NCBI RefSeq assembly: GCF_002355635.1
Contig: NZ_AP017558.1
Coordinates: 1,116,001 to 1,180,000, forward strand
DNA length: 64,000 nt
Origin: Halopenitus persicus
GTDB lineage: Archaea; Halobacteriota; Halobacteria; Halobacteriales; Haloferacaceae
Reading direction: 5' to 3'
In this document: positions 26,206 to 34,750 of the stretch, in pieces
How the letters are laid out: every line of letters starts with the position of its first letter
Numbering within the stretch: the first letter of the stretch is position 1
The notes under the pieces: generated by a model
What the model saw: only the letters and a program-made list of their open reading frames with translations
The model's database searches: none
Told to the model about the DNA's origin: nothing
Made by a program: the position numbers and the translations under genes

Positions 26206-27429
26206 ATGTTCCCGACAACTACGACGGCAACGCCGACTAGCACCGATCTCACACCAGACCTCATCGAACGGGTCCACGAGGCGACCGACAATGAGTCTCT
26301 GATCCGTATTCGACCCTATCCCGAGACCGACGGCATTGCAGCAGGGCCGCGGTTCCTCCGTGGCTTCCATACCGCACCCGCCGGGTCACTCCATCGAGGG
26401 GACGCACCGGTCTACGCCGCTGAAATCTGGTTCACCGATGGGAAGCTCCAGTTCTATCTTCGGGCACCCGATCTGCAGGACGCGATTGCCCTCGTCAACG
26501 CACACTACCCCAACAGTGACACACAGCAGGTTACCGGCACTGGGTTCCCGGACGTCTCCCCGGAGCAGTCCGTCGCTGGCTGCCACCTCGAGCTCCGACA
26601 GGACGCCACGTATCCAGTCAAACACCTCGATTCTCGTCCGCCACTCGATGACGACCCCTACCGAACGATCCTCTCCCGCCTCATCGGCGGTGACGACGAG
26701 ACGACCGTCCTTCAGACCGTGTTTATGCCAGTTACCCGGACGTGGACACGGCGAGGGCTGCTCGGTCGGGTCGGAGGCGGCGACGTTACTCACATCGCAG
26801 AAGCCCGTCGGCAGGGTACCGTCGAAGGGTATCTACACCCCCAGGTGTTCCAGTCGAAACGCGACACTCAGGCCGCCGACGATATTGTGGCTCAACTGGG
26901 TCGCCCGGCGTTCGCGACGACGATCCGTGTCGTGACCATTGCACCGAACGCTTCGACAGCCGAGCACCGACTCAGCCGCGTTGCCGACGCGGTCACCGCA
27001 CTTGATCACGAGCACACCAACCAGGGGTTTATCCCTCGATACGCATCTGCATCTCATCTCCCGGCCGTCCTCGAGACTACCGCGATGCGCGCACTCACTC
27101 CCAACAGCTGGTTCAAACGTGCGCTGTGGGGGCGGATGAACGTCCTCACATTACGCGAGCTCGCTGGACTCGTCCATCTTCCCAACGAGGCTGTGGAGAA
27201 CCCGACTGTGGACTGGTCACAGACAGCCGCTGGAGTCGGCGTCCCAGCTGATGTTCCCGCATTCTCAGCACGGATGTCCGCTGGAGGTGTTCAGCCTGAC
27301 GACCAGACGCGGGCTGACGACCATGGTTCCAAACGGGAATCGACTGACAATCACGAGTTCGAGCAGTACGTGGCCAGTGGAAACACCGGTGCGGATGAGA
27401 TCGGGCAGGGAGGCGATGATGGTGTTTGA
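26206..27429 (+). CDS. Conjugation operon protein of unknown function
   Basis: This 407-residue soluble-looking protein lies between the membrane protein and the coupling ATPase. It has repeated alpha/beta stretches (LIRIRPYPETDGIAAGPRFL, APVYAAEIWFTDGKLQFYLR, AFATTIRVVTIAPNASTAEH) that recall the N-terminal domain found fused to archaeal TraG/VirD4-like ATPases, and a disordered Ser/Asp/Gly tail. The ATPase gene starts inside its 3' end, so the two proteins may act as one unit. No catalytic motif was recognised. Confidence 0.6.
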   Translation: MFPTTTTATPTSTDLTPDLIERVHEATDNESLIRIRPYPETDGIAAGPRFLRGFHTAPAGSLHRGDAPVYAAEIWFTDGKLQFYLRAPDLQDAIALVNAHYPNSDTQQVTGTGFPDVSPEQSVAGCHLELRQDATYPVKHLDSRPPLDDDPYRTILSRLIGGDDETTVLQTVFMPVTRTWTRRGLLGRVGGGDVTHIAEARRQGTVEGYLHPQVFQSKRDTQAADDIVAQLGRPAFATTIRVVTIAPNASTAEHRLSRVADAVTALDHEHTNQGFIPRYASASHLPAVLETTAMRALTPNSWFKRALWGRMNVLTLRELAGLVHLPNEAVENPTVDWSQTAAGVGVPADVPAFSARMSAGGVQPDDQTRADDHGSKRESTDNHEFEQYVASGNTGADEIGQGGDDGV

Positions 27430-30400
27430 ACGGCTCTTCGGAAATGACGAATCCACCGAACCGGAGACAGAACCAGCAGACGCAGCTCAGGCGGACGGCG
27501 AGGCCGCTATCTCCGAACTCGAATCCATGGAAACGGATTCGACCTCCGGTCCAGATGCATCTCTCCACTCACGATTGGGAGAGTCGTACGATGTCTCAGT
27601 CACCGATACTGCCTCCGTCGGTGGGAAACCCATCATCACCGATACAGCAACCGAGGGCGTCGTCGCTGGCTCCTACGTCCGGGACATGTTCGAGGCAGGA
27701 GCCGAGACCGCTCAGGCTCCCCTGTGGATCGGCTACGACGAGGACGCACACCGCGGGTTCCGCGAGGCTCCACTCCGCTTCGAATCGCTCTTCCGCCACC
27801 TCTGGATCACGGGCACCACTGGTTACGGCAAGACCACTGCGTTGCTCAACATGATGGTCCAGTGGGCATACGCTGGCTACGGATTCGTCTACGTCGACCC
27901 GAAGGCCCGTGACTCCCGTGAACTCCTCCGGATGCTCCCCGAGCACCGCCTTGAGGACGTCGTCTGGATCGAACCGGGGTCGGTCGAACATGACCGCACG
28001 GTCGGACTCAACTTCCTCGAGCTCCCCGACTGCGACACCACGACAGAGCGTGAGAACGAGATCGAGAATCGCATCGAGAACCTGAAAGCGATCTTCGACA
28101 CGGACGAGTACTGGGGCGTGAACATGGAGTCGATCACCGAGTCGATGGCGCGCGCCATGATGCAGTCCGACCGGCCGTTCTCGGTGATCGATATGTACTT
28201 CACGCTGTTGAACGCCGAGCGGCGCGAGGAGTTCGCCCTCGACGTCGACGACCCCTACGTGCGTGAGTTCTGTCTCGAAATCGCCCAGATGGACGACGAG
28301 ACAGTCCGTCCGCTACTCAAGCGCATCAAGTCGTGGGTCGAGAACGCAGTCATTCGGCGAATCATCGCCCATCGTGAGAGTACGATCGACTTCCGCGACA
28401 TCGTCGCCAACGACCGGATTGTCATCGTCTCGACGCCCGTCGAGAATACGGACATCAAGAAGATGGTCACGCTCGGCGTGATGCGGAACCTCTGGAGCGC
28501 CATCCAGCACCGATCCTATGGACAGGATGCCGAGCCCGACCCGTACTTCGTCCTCTGTGACGAGTTCGACGACATCGCGAGCGAGAACCTCGACATCGAA
28601 TCGATGCTCGCCCGTGCCCGGTCGATGCGCCTCTCGGTCACCCTGGCGTCCCAGTACCCCTCGCAGTTCGACGAAGACACCCTCAAGTCGATGCAGAACA
28701 ACTGCGACACGCTCCTCTCCTTCTCAGTGAACGACGTCGACGACGCGCGGCTTCTGATGAAACGGTTTCAGGGCTATACGGCCGAGGACCTCATCTCGAC
28801 TGATCAGTACCAGGCCTGGACGAAGCTCCCACTGGGTGGAGGCCAATACTCCGATCCCGTCCTGATTCGGTCGTTCCCACCCTATCCACCGCTCCGATCG
28901 GCCGACGCCGTCGACGACATCATCGAACAGAGTCTCGCTCGGTACGGGACTGACCCCTTGACCGATGCAGAGATTCTACAGAACCTCCTCTACAGCGACT
29001 CGAACGACGCCGCGAACCCAGAGAAGGTGCTGGCCGAGACGATGGCAGAAGCCATCCGTGCAGTACAGCTCCGGGAGGGTGTCCGCGAGGAGAACGGCTG
29101 GGTGGAAACCACCGCCGTCGATGACGAACTACTGCAGCGTCTCGATCGTGACGACGAGGCCCATCTCGACATCGAGGTCGACCCCGTCGACCTGCTGGAC
29201 GTCCGTGACACCTCCCGGTTGATCGAGGTCGACCTGGACGTGGAGGCCGACATCGTCGTGGCGCGGCTGTCCGAGGACGGCGAGGATGTAATCCGACCCG
29301 AGACGGGGACTGTCCGGGCAGCTGGTGGGGCGGAACACGACGCCTTACTCACCGACACCGAACGTGCCCTCACCGAACGCGGGTTCAGCGTCAGCATTCT
29401 CGAGCAGGATGGGAGTGCACAACCGGACGCAACGGCGACTCACTCCGCATTCGAGACCACGTTCACCATCGAAGCCGAGACGACGACACCCGACCGGCCC
29501 GTGAAGGTTCTCCGGAACCTCGCACGGGCTCGCGAGGCAGGTCGAACGCCGATCTTCGCCGTCCGGCCAGGAGATACGACAGCCCAGACGGCGGCCCGGG
29601 TCGAGAACATCTGCTCGCCACCCATCCGGGAGATGGCCGACGGTACCGAGCGATTCTACACCTGCGATGAGCGCCTGACATTCGGTGGTGGCGCGACGAC
29701 CCGTGGAGGCGTAACGGCTGTTCGACCACGGAAAGGGGACTCGAACCGGACGGTCTGGATGCGCGATGACGACGAGTACGTCCTCTCGGACGGTGAGACA
29801 GAATTCGCTTGCATCCCGGCAGACAGCCAGCTCTCCAAAGACGCCCTCCCGGCGACGTACAGCTACGACCGAGAGACTGGGAAGTATACAGTGTACGAGC
29901 CAGGTGAAACCCACTACTACGACTCGAAAGCGGAGTTCCAGAATGCGTGGGTCCCGGTGAAGCGTTCATTCATCCCCAATGACGAACTGCCGGACGGAAC
30001 GGTGGACCGGGATGCCTTCGTCGTCGTGGTTGTCCCTGCAGACGGACAACCGGTGGTCTACCAGAGCGGTCGCACATACGCCCTGTCGGACTGCCTCGAT
30101 GATGGATCACTCTGGCCAGCCTCCGAGACAGGTGGAGACGTCCCCGATGTGGACTCGGCTGCGGGCGACGGTTGTCTCGGTGCTGAAACACCTCCCCCGG
30201 TGGCTGCCGATCCGTCGGTTGACCTCGACGCAGATAACAATGCCGTCGAAGCGTTCGCCGCCATGTACGTTCGCGAAGCCCCGGACGCGATGGTCTCGGA
30301 AGACCGTCTCTTTGAGTCGTACTCTCACTGGCTCGCCCAGCATGACCTCGACGGGACGACTGACAAAGGATGGTTCACCCGGAAGCTGGGGAAGGTCGTC

Positions 30401-30517
30401 GACTTCGAGACCGAACGGGCGCGCCAGGATGGGGACCGAGTCCAATTCTACACGGGAATCACCCTGACGCCAGACAGCAAGATGCTCCTCGACTCAGACA
30501 ACCAACCAGATTCATGA
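27416..30517 (+). CDS. VirD4/TraD-like coupling ATPase with long C-terminal extension
   Basis: This protein of about 1033 residues starts at the ATG at 27416 (or 27419), overlapping the previous gene; a frame open further upstream lies over that gene and is unlikely to be used. Walker A is TGTTGYGKTTALL near residue 138, and the strand GFVYVDPKARDSRELL follows. Walker B is PYFVLCDEFDDIAS near 380. The helix with SMRLSVTLASQYPSQF is the sensor region of TraG/TraD ATPases. Such proteins deliver the DNA-protein complex to the channel. The C-terminal half (about 550-1033) is an unusual, acidic, beta-rich extension with no recognised motif. It overlaps the next start by 4 bp. Confidence 0.85.
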   Translation: MMVFERLFGNDESTEPETEPADAAQADGEAAISELESMETDSTSGPDASLHSRLGESYDVSVTDTASVGGKPIITDTATEGVVAGSYVRDMFEAGAETAQAPLWIGYDEDAHRGFREAPLRFESLFRHLWITGTTGYGKTTALLNMMVQWAYAGYGFVYVDPKARDSRELLRMLPEHRLEDVVWIEPGSVEHDRTVGLNFLELPDCDTTTERENEIENRIENLKAIFDTDEYWGVNMESITESMARAMMQSDRPFSVIDMYFTLLNAERREEFALDVDDPYVREFCLEIAQMDDETVRPLLKRIKSWVENAVIRRIIAHRESTIDFRDIVANDRIVIVSTPVENTDIKKMVTLGVMRNLWSAIQHRSYGQDAEPDPYFVLCDEFDDIASENLDIESMLARARSMRLSVTLASQYPSQFDEDTLKSMQNNCDTLLSFSVNDVDDARLLMKRFQGYTAEDLISTDQYQAWTKLPLGGGQYSDPVLIRSFPPYPPLRSADAVDDIIEQSLARYGTDPLTDAEILQNLLYSDSNDAANPEKVLAETMAEAIRAVQLREGVREENGWVETTAVDDELLQRLDRDDEAHLDIEVDPVDLLDVRDTSRLIEVDLDVEADIVVARLSEDGEDVIRPETGTVRAAGGAEHDALLTDTERALTERGFSVSILEQDGSAQPDATATHSAFETTFTIEAETTTPDRPVKVLRNLARAREAGRTPIFAVRPGDTTAQTAARVENICSPPIREMADGTERFYTCDERLTFGGGATTRGGVTAVRPRKGDSNRTVWMRDDDEYVLSDGETEFACIPADSQLSKDALPATYSYDRETGKYTVYEPGETHYYDSKAEFQNAWVPVKRSFIPNDELPDGTVDRDAFVVVVVPADGQPVVYQSGRTYALSDCLDDGSLWPASETGGDVPDVDSAAGDGCLGAETPPPVAADPSVDLDADNNAVEAFAAMYVREAPDAMVSEDRLFESYSHWLAQHDLDGTTDKGWFTRKLGKVVDFETERARQDGDRVQFYTGITLTPDSKMLLDSDNQPDS

Positions 30518-30870
30518 CACAGTTCAATCTCCGAGTTTCCAGTGCCGACGGGCAGCAGAAGCGAGCATGTCCAACCTCGGATTCGTGCCCCGCTCGGGCC
30601 ACGAATGCTGGCTTTCCCACCAGTGTCCAGCCAGAGTGTCCAACCAGCGCATTCGACCAACGATGGGTGTCCATACAGAACCGCGGTACGGCGTACCTGT
30701 CCAACCAGACGCCTCGTCACAACCAACTAGTAAAGACTGAACTGAAGTCTCGAAAGACAGGGGGACCTAGGGGCTGGCTGCAACGACCGGGGTACTACCC
30801 ATCATATCAGAATGGGTACATCGTTTTGGGAACGCCGACTGCGGACCGCTGGCAGGGGTGGGACGGATGA
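30514..30870 (+). CDS. Small unusual protein embedded between coupling ATPase and primase
   Basis: This 118-residue frame has ATGA overlaps at both ends, its start with the ATPase stop (30514-30517) and its stop with the PrimPol start (30867-30870). That is strong support for translation as part of the operon. The composition is odd: rich in Ser, Thr, Pro, Gln and Arg, with Cys in CPTSDSC and ECPTS repeats, and poor in acidic residues compared with neighbours. The DNA also carries short direct repeats and a strong hairpin, so it may have a cis-acting role such as a transfer origin. Confidence 0.5.
   Translation: MTQFNLRVSSADGQQKRACPTSDSCPARATNAGFPTSVQPECPTSAFDQRWVSIQNRGTAYLSNQTPRHNQLVKTELKSRKTGGPRGWLQRPGYYPSYQNGYIVLGTPTADRWQGWDG
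30568..30708. repeat. Short direct repeats TGTCCA(A/G)CC and a hairpin
   Basis: TGTCCA(A/G)CC occurs at 30568, 30624, 30637 and 30698; the last three continue as AG. Between the first and second lies a hairpin at 30581-30606: arms ATTCGTG and CACGAAT enclosing CCC/GGG. Clustered repeats plus a hairpin next to coupling-ATPase and primase genes are what an origin of transfer or replication would look like. Confidence 0.6.
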
Positions 30871-32120
30871 CCGCCGAGTGCTCAATGAACTCCGGTGTGC
30901 TTCCAGCAGCGCTCCGGGAGCGCGACCAGTGGGTGTGCTGGCGAGCCGAAGAACGGGATGGCAAACAGACGAAGGTTCCGGTGACACCCGAGAGAGGATC
31001 GTTCGCATCGGCGACCGACCCGGACACGTGGACTGCGTTCGAGGCAGCACGCGACGACGTCGCAGCAGGGAATGCCGACGGCGTCGGGTTCGTCTTTACC
31101 GACGACGACACAATCGTCGGCGTCGACCTCGACGACTGTCGCGACCCAGAGACTGGCGACGTCGACGACACCGCACGGGACATCATCGAACGGCTTGACT
31201 CCTACACGGAGATTTCGCCGTCCGGAACCGGCTACCATGTGCTGATCACCGGTGACCTTCCTGACGGCCGGAATCGACGGGGGAGCGTCGAGCTGTACGA
31301 CACGGCTCGGTTCTTCACCGTCACTGGCGACCACGTCGACGTCACTCCCGGACGCATCGCGCGTCGACAGGATGCCCTCGAGGCGATTCACCGCGAGTAC
31401 ATTCAGGAATCCGAGTCAGACACGACGTCCGAGACAGACCGTCTCGATCCTGTGGCCGAGGACGCGTCTGAACCGACAGTCGATGTCGATCTCGAAGACG
31501 AGGAACTCTTACAGAAAGCGCGGAACGCCTCGAACGGAAAGAAATTCGAACGTCTCTGGTCGGGGGATACCACCGGATACGACAGCCATTCGGAGGCCGA
31601 CATGGCGCTGTGTTATCTCCTGGCGTTCTGGACTGGCGGCGATCGGATGCGGATAGAGCGGCTGTTCCGCCAATCGGGACTCCATCGCGAGAAGTGGGAT
31701 GATGTCCATTACGCCGATGGATCGACGTACGGCGAAAAGACAATCGAGAGAGCGATTGCAAACACGTCGGAGTTCTACGACCCGGACGCCGGCAACGAGT
31801 CCACACATACGTCCACCAATACAGCCGAGTCATCTGTCGATGCCACCCGTGACGAATCAGGTCGGAGTCGTACGTACCTGACTGAGAAAAATCGGTTATT
31901 GACTGAACGCGTCGACGAACTCGAGGCGACGCTCGAACAGAAAACCGAGCGGATTGGTACCCTCGAAGCAGAGATCAAACGACTCAACGCTGAGCTGGCC
32001 GCCCGTGACCGAGAGGCGGAACATACTCAGGAGGAGCAATCCACTACTACGAGCGAGAACGAGGTTGATTCAGAGGTACCATCTGTATGGAGGCGATTAT
32101 TCGGAAGTCATTCCAAGTAA
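30867..32120 (+). CDS. PrimPol-like (NrS-1 polymerase type) protein with coiled-coil tail
   Basis: This 417-residue protein has an N-terminal primase-polymerase-like domain (residues about 10-170) with RDQWVCWRAEERDGKQTKVP, IVGVDLDDCRDPETGD, EISPSGTGYHVLITG and the FFTVTGDH segment. The same sequence of motifs occurs in the 1196-residue protein at 11516-15106. The middle (215-310) resembles the helical PriCT-like part. The C-terminal 100 residues form a coiled coil (NRLLTERVDELEATLEQKTE onward). There is no helicase domain. It is the last gene of the conjugation operon, joined to the previous gene by a 4-bp overlap. Confidence 0.8.
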   Translation: MTAECSMNSGVLPAALRERDQWVCWRAEERDGKQTKVPVTPERGSFASATDPDTWTAFEAARDDVAAGNADGVGFVFTDDDTIVGVDLDDCRDPETGDVDDTARDIIERLDSYTEISPSGTGYHVLITGDLPDGRNRRGSVELYDTARFFTVTGDHVDVTPGRIARRQDALEAIHREYIQESESDTTSETDRLDPVAEDASEPTVDVDLEDEELLQKARNASNGKKFERLWSGDTTGYDSHSEADMALCYLLAFWTGGDRMRIERLFRQSGLHREKWDDVHYADGSTYGEKTIERAIANTSEFYDPDAGNESTHTSTNTAESSVDATRDESGRSRTYLTEKNRLLTERVDELEATLEQKTERIGTLEAEIKRLNAELAARDREAEHTQEEQSTTTSENEVDSEVPSVWRRLFGSHSK

Positions 32121-32145
32121 CGGTGTGACCTCAATGAAGCGTCAT

Positions 32146-32164
32146 TCACCCCGATAGGGGGTGA
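32146..32164 (+). terminator. Hairpin after the conjugation operon
   Basis: TCACCCC-(GATAG)-GGGGTGA forms a 7-bp stem 26 bp after the last stop codon. No long T tract follows, so its role as a terminator is only suggested. The stretch 32165-32371 has no gene I can support. Confidence 0.45.
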
Positions 32165-32371
32165 CGGGGTTATCGAACTGTTCCGAGCCAAAGTCTGCAA
32201 TCTGAGCGACAGCGCGACCGAGACCGCGATAGTGATCACCACCCAGCCGAGGCCGACACAGCGACACCGCGGTGAAGTTCTACGAGGATGTTGTACGGTT
32301 AATTGACCCAGAGGTGCTAGCCTACAGTCCCGTATCTGAGGAATGAGTCCAACCAGAAGCGATTGTAGCAG

Positions 32372-32884
32372 TCAGTCTTTCTCGCACATATATAACGCCA
32401 GTCCGATGCCAATACTGGCAACGACCAGACCGAAGAACATCTCTCGCGTCTCGAAGGTTATCGAGTAGAGATCGAGCTGGTAGACGAACACTGGAGCGAA
32501 GAACGCAACCGCACAAGGAGTGAGAACGAGATACCGGTCGACGGTCTGGTTGTATCGGATAATGTCCTTGAGTGAGGTAGCATTGCTGTTCCTCATATTG
32601 ATGTAGAGTCGGCTGACGACTGCAGCGAGGGCCAGTGATTGGGCAGCAACCATTTCACCAGTTATACTCGATACGAACCACTCCAGCGAGTACCCAATCA
32701 CCACTGCACCGATGGCGTTCACCATGAACTCGACGTGAGCCGTGTCACGCTGGCTCGACATGGGGATACCCGATCCCATCTGGGTGGCTCTGTTGAAATC
32801 CTTCAGAGCTGACAGTGGGGAGAGCGACTCTCCCGACCGGTTTTCGCGTATCCGATGCGAAACGAACTTCTCAGCAAACCGCAA
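32372..32884 (-). CDS. Membrane protein of unknown function
   Basis: This protein of up to 170 residues starts at TTG (32884); an AT-rich TTAATGATAAT about 27-37 bp ahead fits a leaderless promoter. Alternative ATG starts at 32779 and 32761 would give shorter proteins. Three or four hydrophobic helices lie between residues about 50 and 165 (AIGAVVIGYSLEWF, MVAAQSLALAAVVSRLYI, VLTPCAVAFFAPVFV, FFGLVVASIGIGLALYM). It diverges from the Doc/Fic-like gene. It could be an immunity or effector membrane protein, but nothing specific shows this. Confidence 0.58.
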   Translation of the reverse strand: MRFAEKFVSHRIRENRSGESLSPLSALKDFNRATQMGSGIPMSSQRDTAHVEFMVNAIGAVVIGYSLEWFVSSITGEMVAAQSLALAAVVSRLYINMRNSNATSLKDIIRYNQTVDRYLVLTPCAVAFFAPVFVYQLDLYSITFETREMFFGLVVASIGIGLALYMCEKD

Positions 32885-32979
32885 GACGGCAAGGGGGTTT
32901 CAACAAAGCCGGATTATCATTAATCTCCTGCCCAACAAACTGGGTTAATAAGCACCGACAAGTAGTACTACGTACGCAG

Positions 32980-33855
32980 ATGGGCCACGTCTACTACCAC
33001 CATCCCGGTGACAAGCAGTTCTCTCTTGACTTCGTGCATCCGGACCCTGCCGAAGTCGTCTCGCAGATCGTCGGATACGACGACGACGTCGCCGTGAAGG
33101 TCCAGTCTTACGAGATCGATGAAGCGTTCTACGTCGTCTACACGTCCCGCGTCGGTGGTGGGCCCGTTCGTGAGATCGACTTCGATCTCAAAGCGTCACT
33201 CGCGAAGATGAGCGAGGACAATAGCACCATCGTCGTTCGGTTGCTCGAGATCTACCGCGCCCTCATCGCTCAGAACGAGGAAGAAGAAGGCGTTCCTGTC
33301 GAGGCATACAAGCAAATCGACGTCGACGCGCTACCGGACGTGCTTGATCGGACGTCCTGGGAGGGCTCAGCAACAGCCGTTGCAGGTCGGCTTGCCTCGA
33401 ACCTGATTCTGAAACACGCACTTCCGAACGCCAACCACCGGACTGCTGTCGCACTGGTTCAGTTCTACCTCCGACGTCTGAGCCCGGACTTCTCGATGCC
33501 GGAAACGTCCGTCGAAGTCGACCCAGAATCGTACGATTGGCGGGAGTGGGTGAACGAGTACATCAACGAATCGAAGCGGCTGTTGACCGTTCGGCGCAAG
33601 AACATCCTCTTCAAGCACCTGTACCGCTTCGGCGCGAGAACGCTTGAGCGGAAACACGCGGTCGAAATTGACCTGACTGCATACGAGCTGGATATGTACC
33701 CGAGTGAGGCGAAGGTCGTCTACGCGGAGCAGCACGAAGACCTCTGGATCGAGTTCGTCGAGGAGGCCGTCGAACGGGCAGGCTATCCGGAGCTGAAGGA
33801 AACGCCGGGGCTATCGAAATCAGCGTTCGCTGAAAAGATTCGGAACCTCGACTAA
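32980..33855 (+). CDS. Doc/Fic-like toxin-related protein
   Basis: This 291-residue protein starts at the ATG at 32980, with GGTTAATAAG about 28-37 bp ahead as TATA box. Residues about 135-165 contain LKHALPNANHRTAVALVQFY, close to the Doc motif HxFxDANKRTA of Fic-fold toxins. The first His, the Asn and the Arg-Thr are present, while the acidic residue and Lys are replaced. The N-terminal 90 residues are a beta-rich domain and the C-terminal 120 residues are helical. It may modify a target such as EF-Tu or tRNA-linked factors as Doc does, or be a catalytically altered relative. Confidence 0.6.
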   Translation: MGHVYYHHPGDKQFSLDFVHPDPAEVVSQIVGYDDDVAVKVQSYEIDEAFYVVYTSRVGGGPVREIDFDLKASLAKMSEDNSTIVVRLLEIYRALIAQNEEEEGVPVEAYKQIDVDALPDVLDRTSWEGSATAVAGRLASNLILKHALPNANHRTAVALVQFYLRRLSPDFSMPETSVEVDPESYDWREWVNEYINESKRLLTVRRKNILFKHLYRFGARTLERKHAVEIDLTAYELDMYPSEAKVVYAEQHEDLWIEFVEEAVERAGYPELKETPGLSKSAFAEKIRNLD

Positions 33856-33864
33856 GCGGCTCTG

Positions 33865-33969
33865 TTAGTCTTGGAGCGTGGCGACTGTTCGGCCCGTTTC
33901 CTCGGCCTCTTCGCTGCGCGACATATTGTATGCCGCGAGCGCTTCGTCAACCGCCTCATCAAGACTCAT
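33865..33969 (-). CDS. 34-residue microprotein B, homologue of microprotein A
   Basis: This short frame starts MSLDEAVDEALAAYNMSRS and ends TGRTVATLQD, then TAA. It is the same length as the frame at 17346-17450 and matches it at 14 of 34 positions without gaps. A TATA-like GTTTATACGC lies about 26-36 bp before the ATG. It is convergent with the Doc/Fic-like gene, ending 9 bp from it. A role in toxin control is possible but unproven. Confidence 0.6.
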   Translation of the reverse strand: MSLDEAVDEALAAYNMSRSEEAEETGRTVATLQD

Positions 33970-34271
33970 TGGTCAACCTAATCTTGACTCTTCCAGCGTA
34001 TAAACGCTTGGATGGCCAAGAAGAGACGCTAAGAAATCGAAATCAAGCTTCACGGTCTCTGAAGTGCAAATTTCACCCACTATTTGCTTCGAGAGTTACT
34101 TCGTGAGATGGGAGTCTGCATGATGCAATCGGAAGGACTTGGCGTGGAACCGTTGATATAGAGAAATATCACACCGTATCAGCATGATTTGGTAGCATGA
34201 GCGCCAGACGCTTGCTTATTCCAGGTTTTCATTAGCGCTGGTCATCCAGAATTCTGGATCCGGAAGAGACA

Positions 34272-34388
34272 CACCTCAATCGATTTGTTGTGAGAGACCA
34301 CCAAACCCTAGAGACGCACCCCTATCGACTTGTTATCGGTGCCGAGAGAGCTAGACCGCTGCAGCACCCTCGCCCCTATCGATTTGTT
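34272..34388. repeat. Three 18-bp iteron-like direct repeats
   Basis: C(A/G)CC(T/C)C(A/T)ATCGA(T/C)TTGTT is found at 34272-34289, 34317-34334 and 34371-34388, with a partial copy TATCGATT at 34392-34399. Spacing is 45 and 54 bp. The block lies in a 750-bp stretch without a large gene (33970-34718), next to an inverted repeat at 34418-34458. Iterons of this kind often bind replication initiators or repressors. Confidence 0.75.
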
Positions 34389-34417
34389 CCGTATCGATTC
34401 GGTCCCTCTCTACCCAG

Positions 34418-34458
34418 TTAACCAACAAAAGCTGTTGTTCAACAGTCCCGTTGGTTAA
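34418..34458. repeat. Inverted repeat TTAACCAAC-N23-GTTGGTTAA (copy 2)
   Basis: The arms at 34418-34426 and 34450-34458 are perfect 9-mers with a 23-bp spacer, as in copy 1. It directly follows the iteron block at 34272-34399. Confidence 0.88.
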
Positions 34459-34540
34459 GGAAGATCGTACTAATATCGACCTCTATAGTGCGATGTTCAG
34501 AATGATCCACTATTGGTCCCCCCACAGCGGTTTTCCTGAG

Positions 34541-34750
34541 TTACTCTTCGATTCCGCGAACATCGATATTCCGCCATTCGAGGTTGCGATCCTCGAATGC
34601 GTCTTTCACCTTCTCAGGGTCAACGTCGTCGCTAAACTCGTGCTCATTCTACTGCCCACCGCCAACGCCCTTGTTGTGGTCGATGGTGTGCACAAAGCCG
34701 CTAATTTCTATAGAGATGTCACAGTCCGATCGATTCGAGACCAGGGACAT
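34541..34750 (-). pseudogene. Small frame interrupted by an in-frame TAG
   Basis: From the ATG at 34750 a frame of 33 codons (MSLVSNRSDCDIS...NKGVGGGQ) meets TAG at 34649-34651. It then stays open for a further 35 acidic, protein-like codons (NEHEFSDDVDPEKVKDAFED...) to TAA at 34541-34543. The second half has clear coding character, so this is a small gene broken by one nonsense codon or, less likely, a case of readthrough. It overlaps the 3' end of the gene at 34719-35006. Confidence 0.45.
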
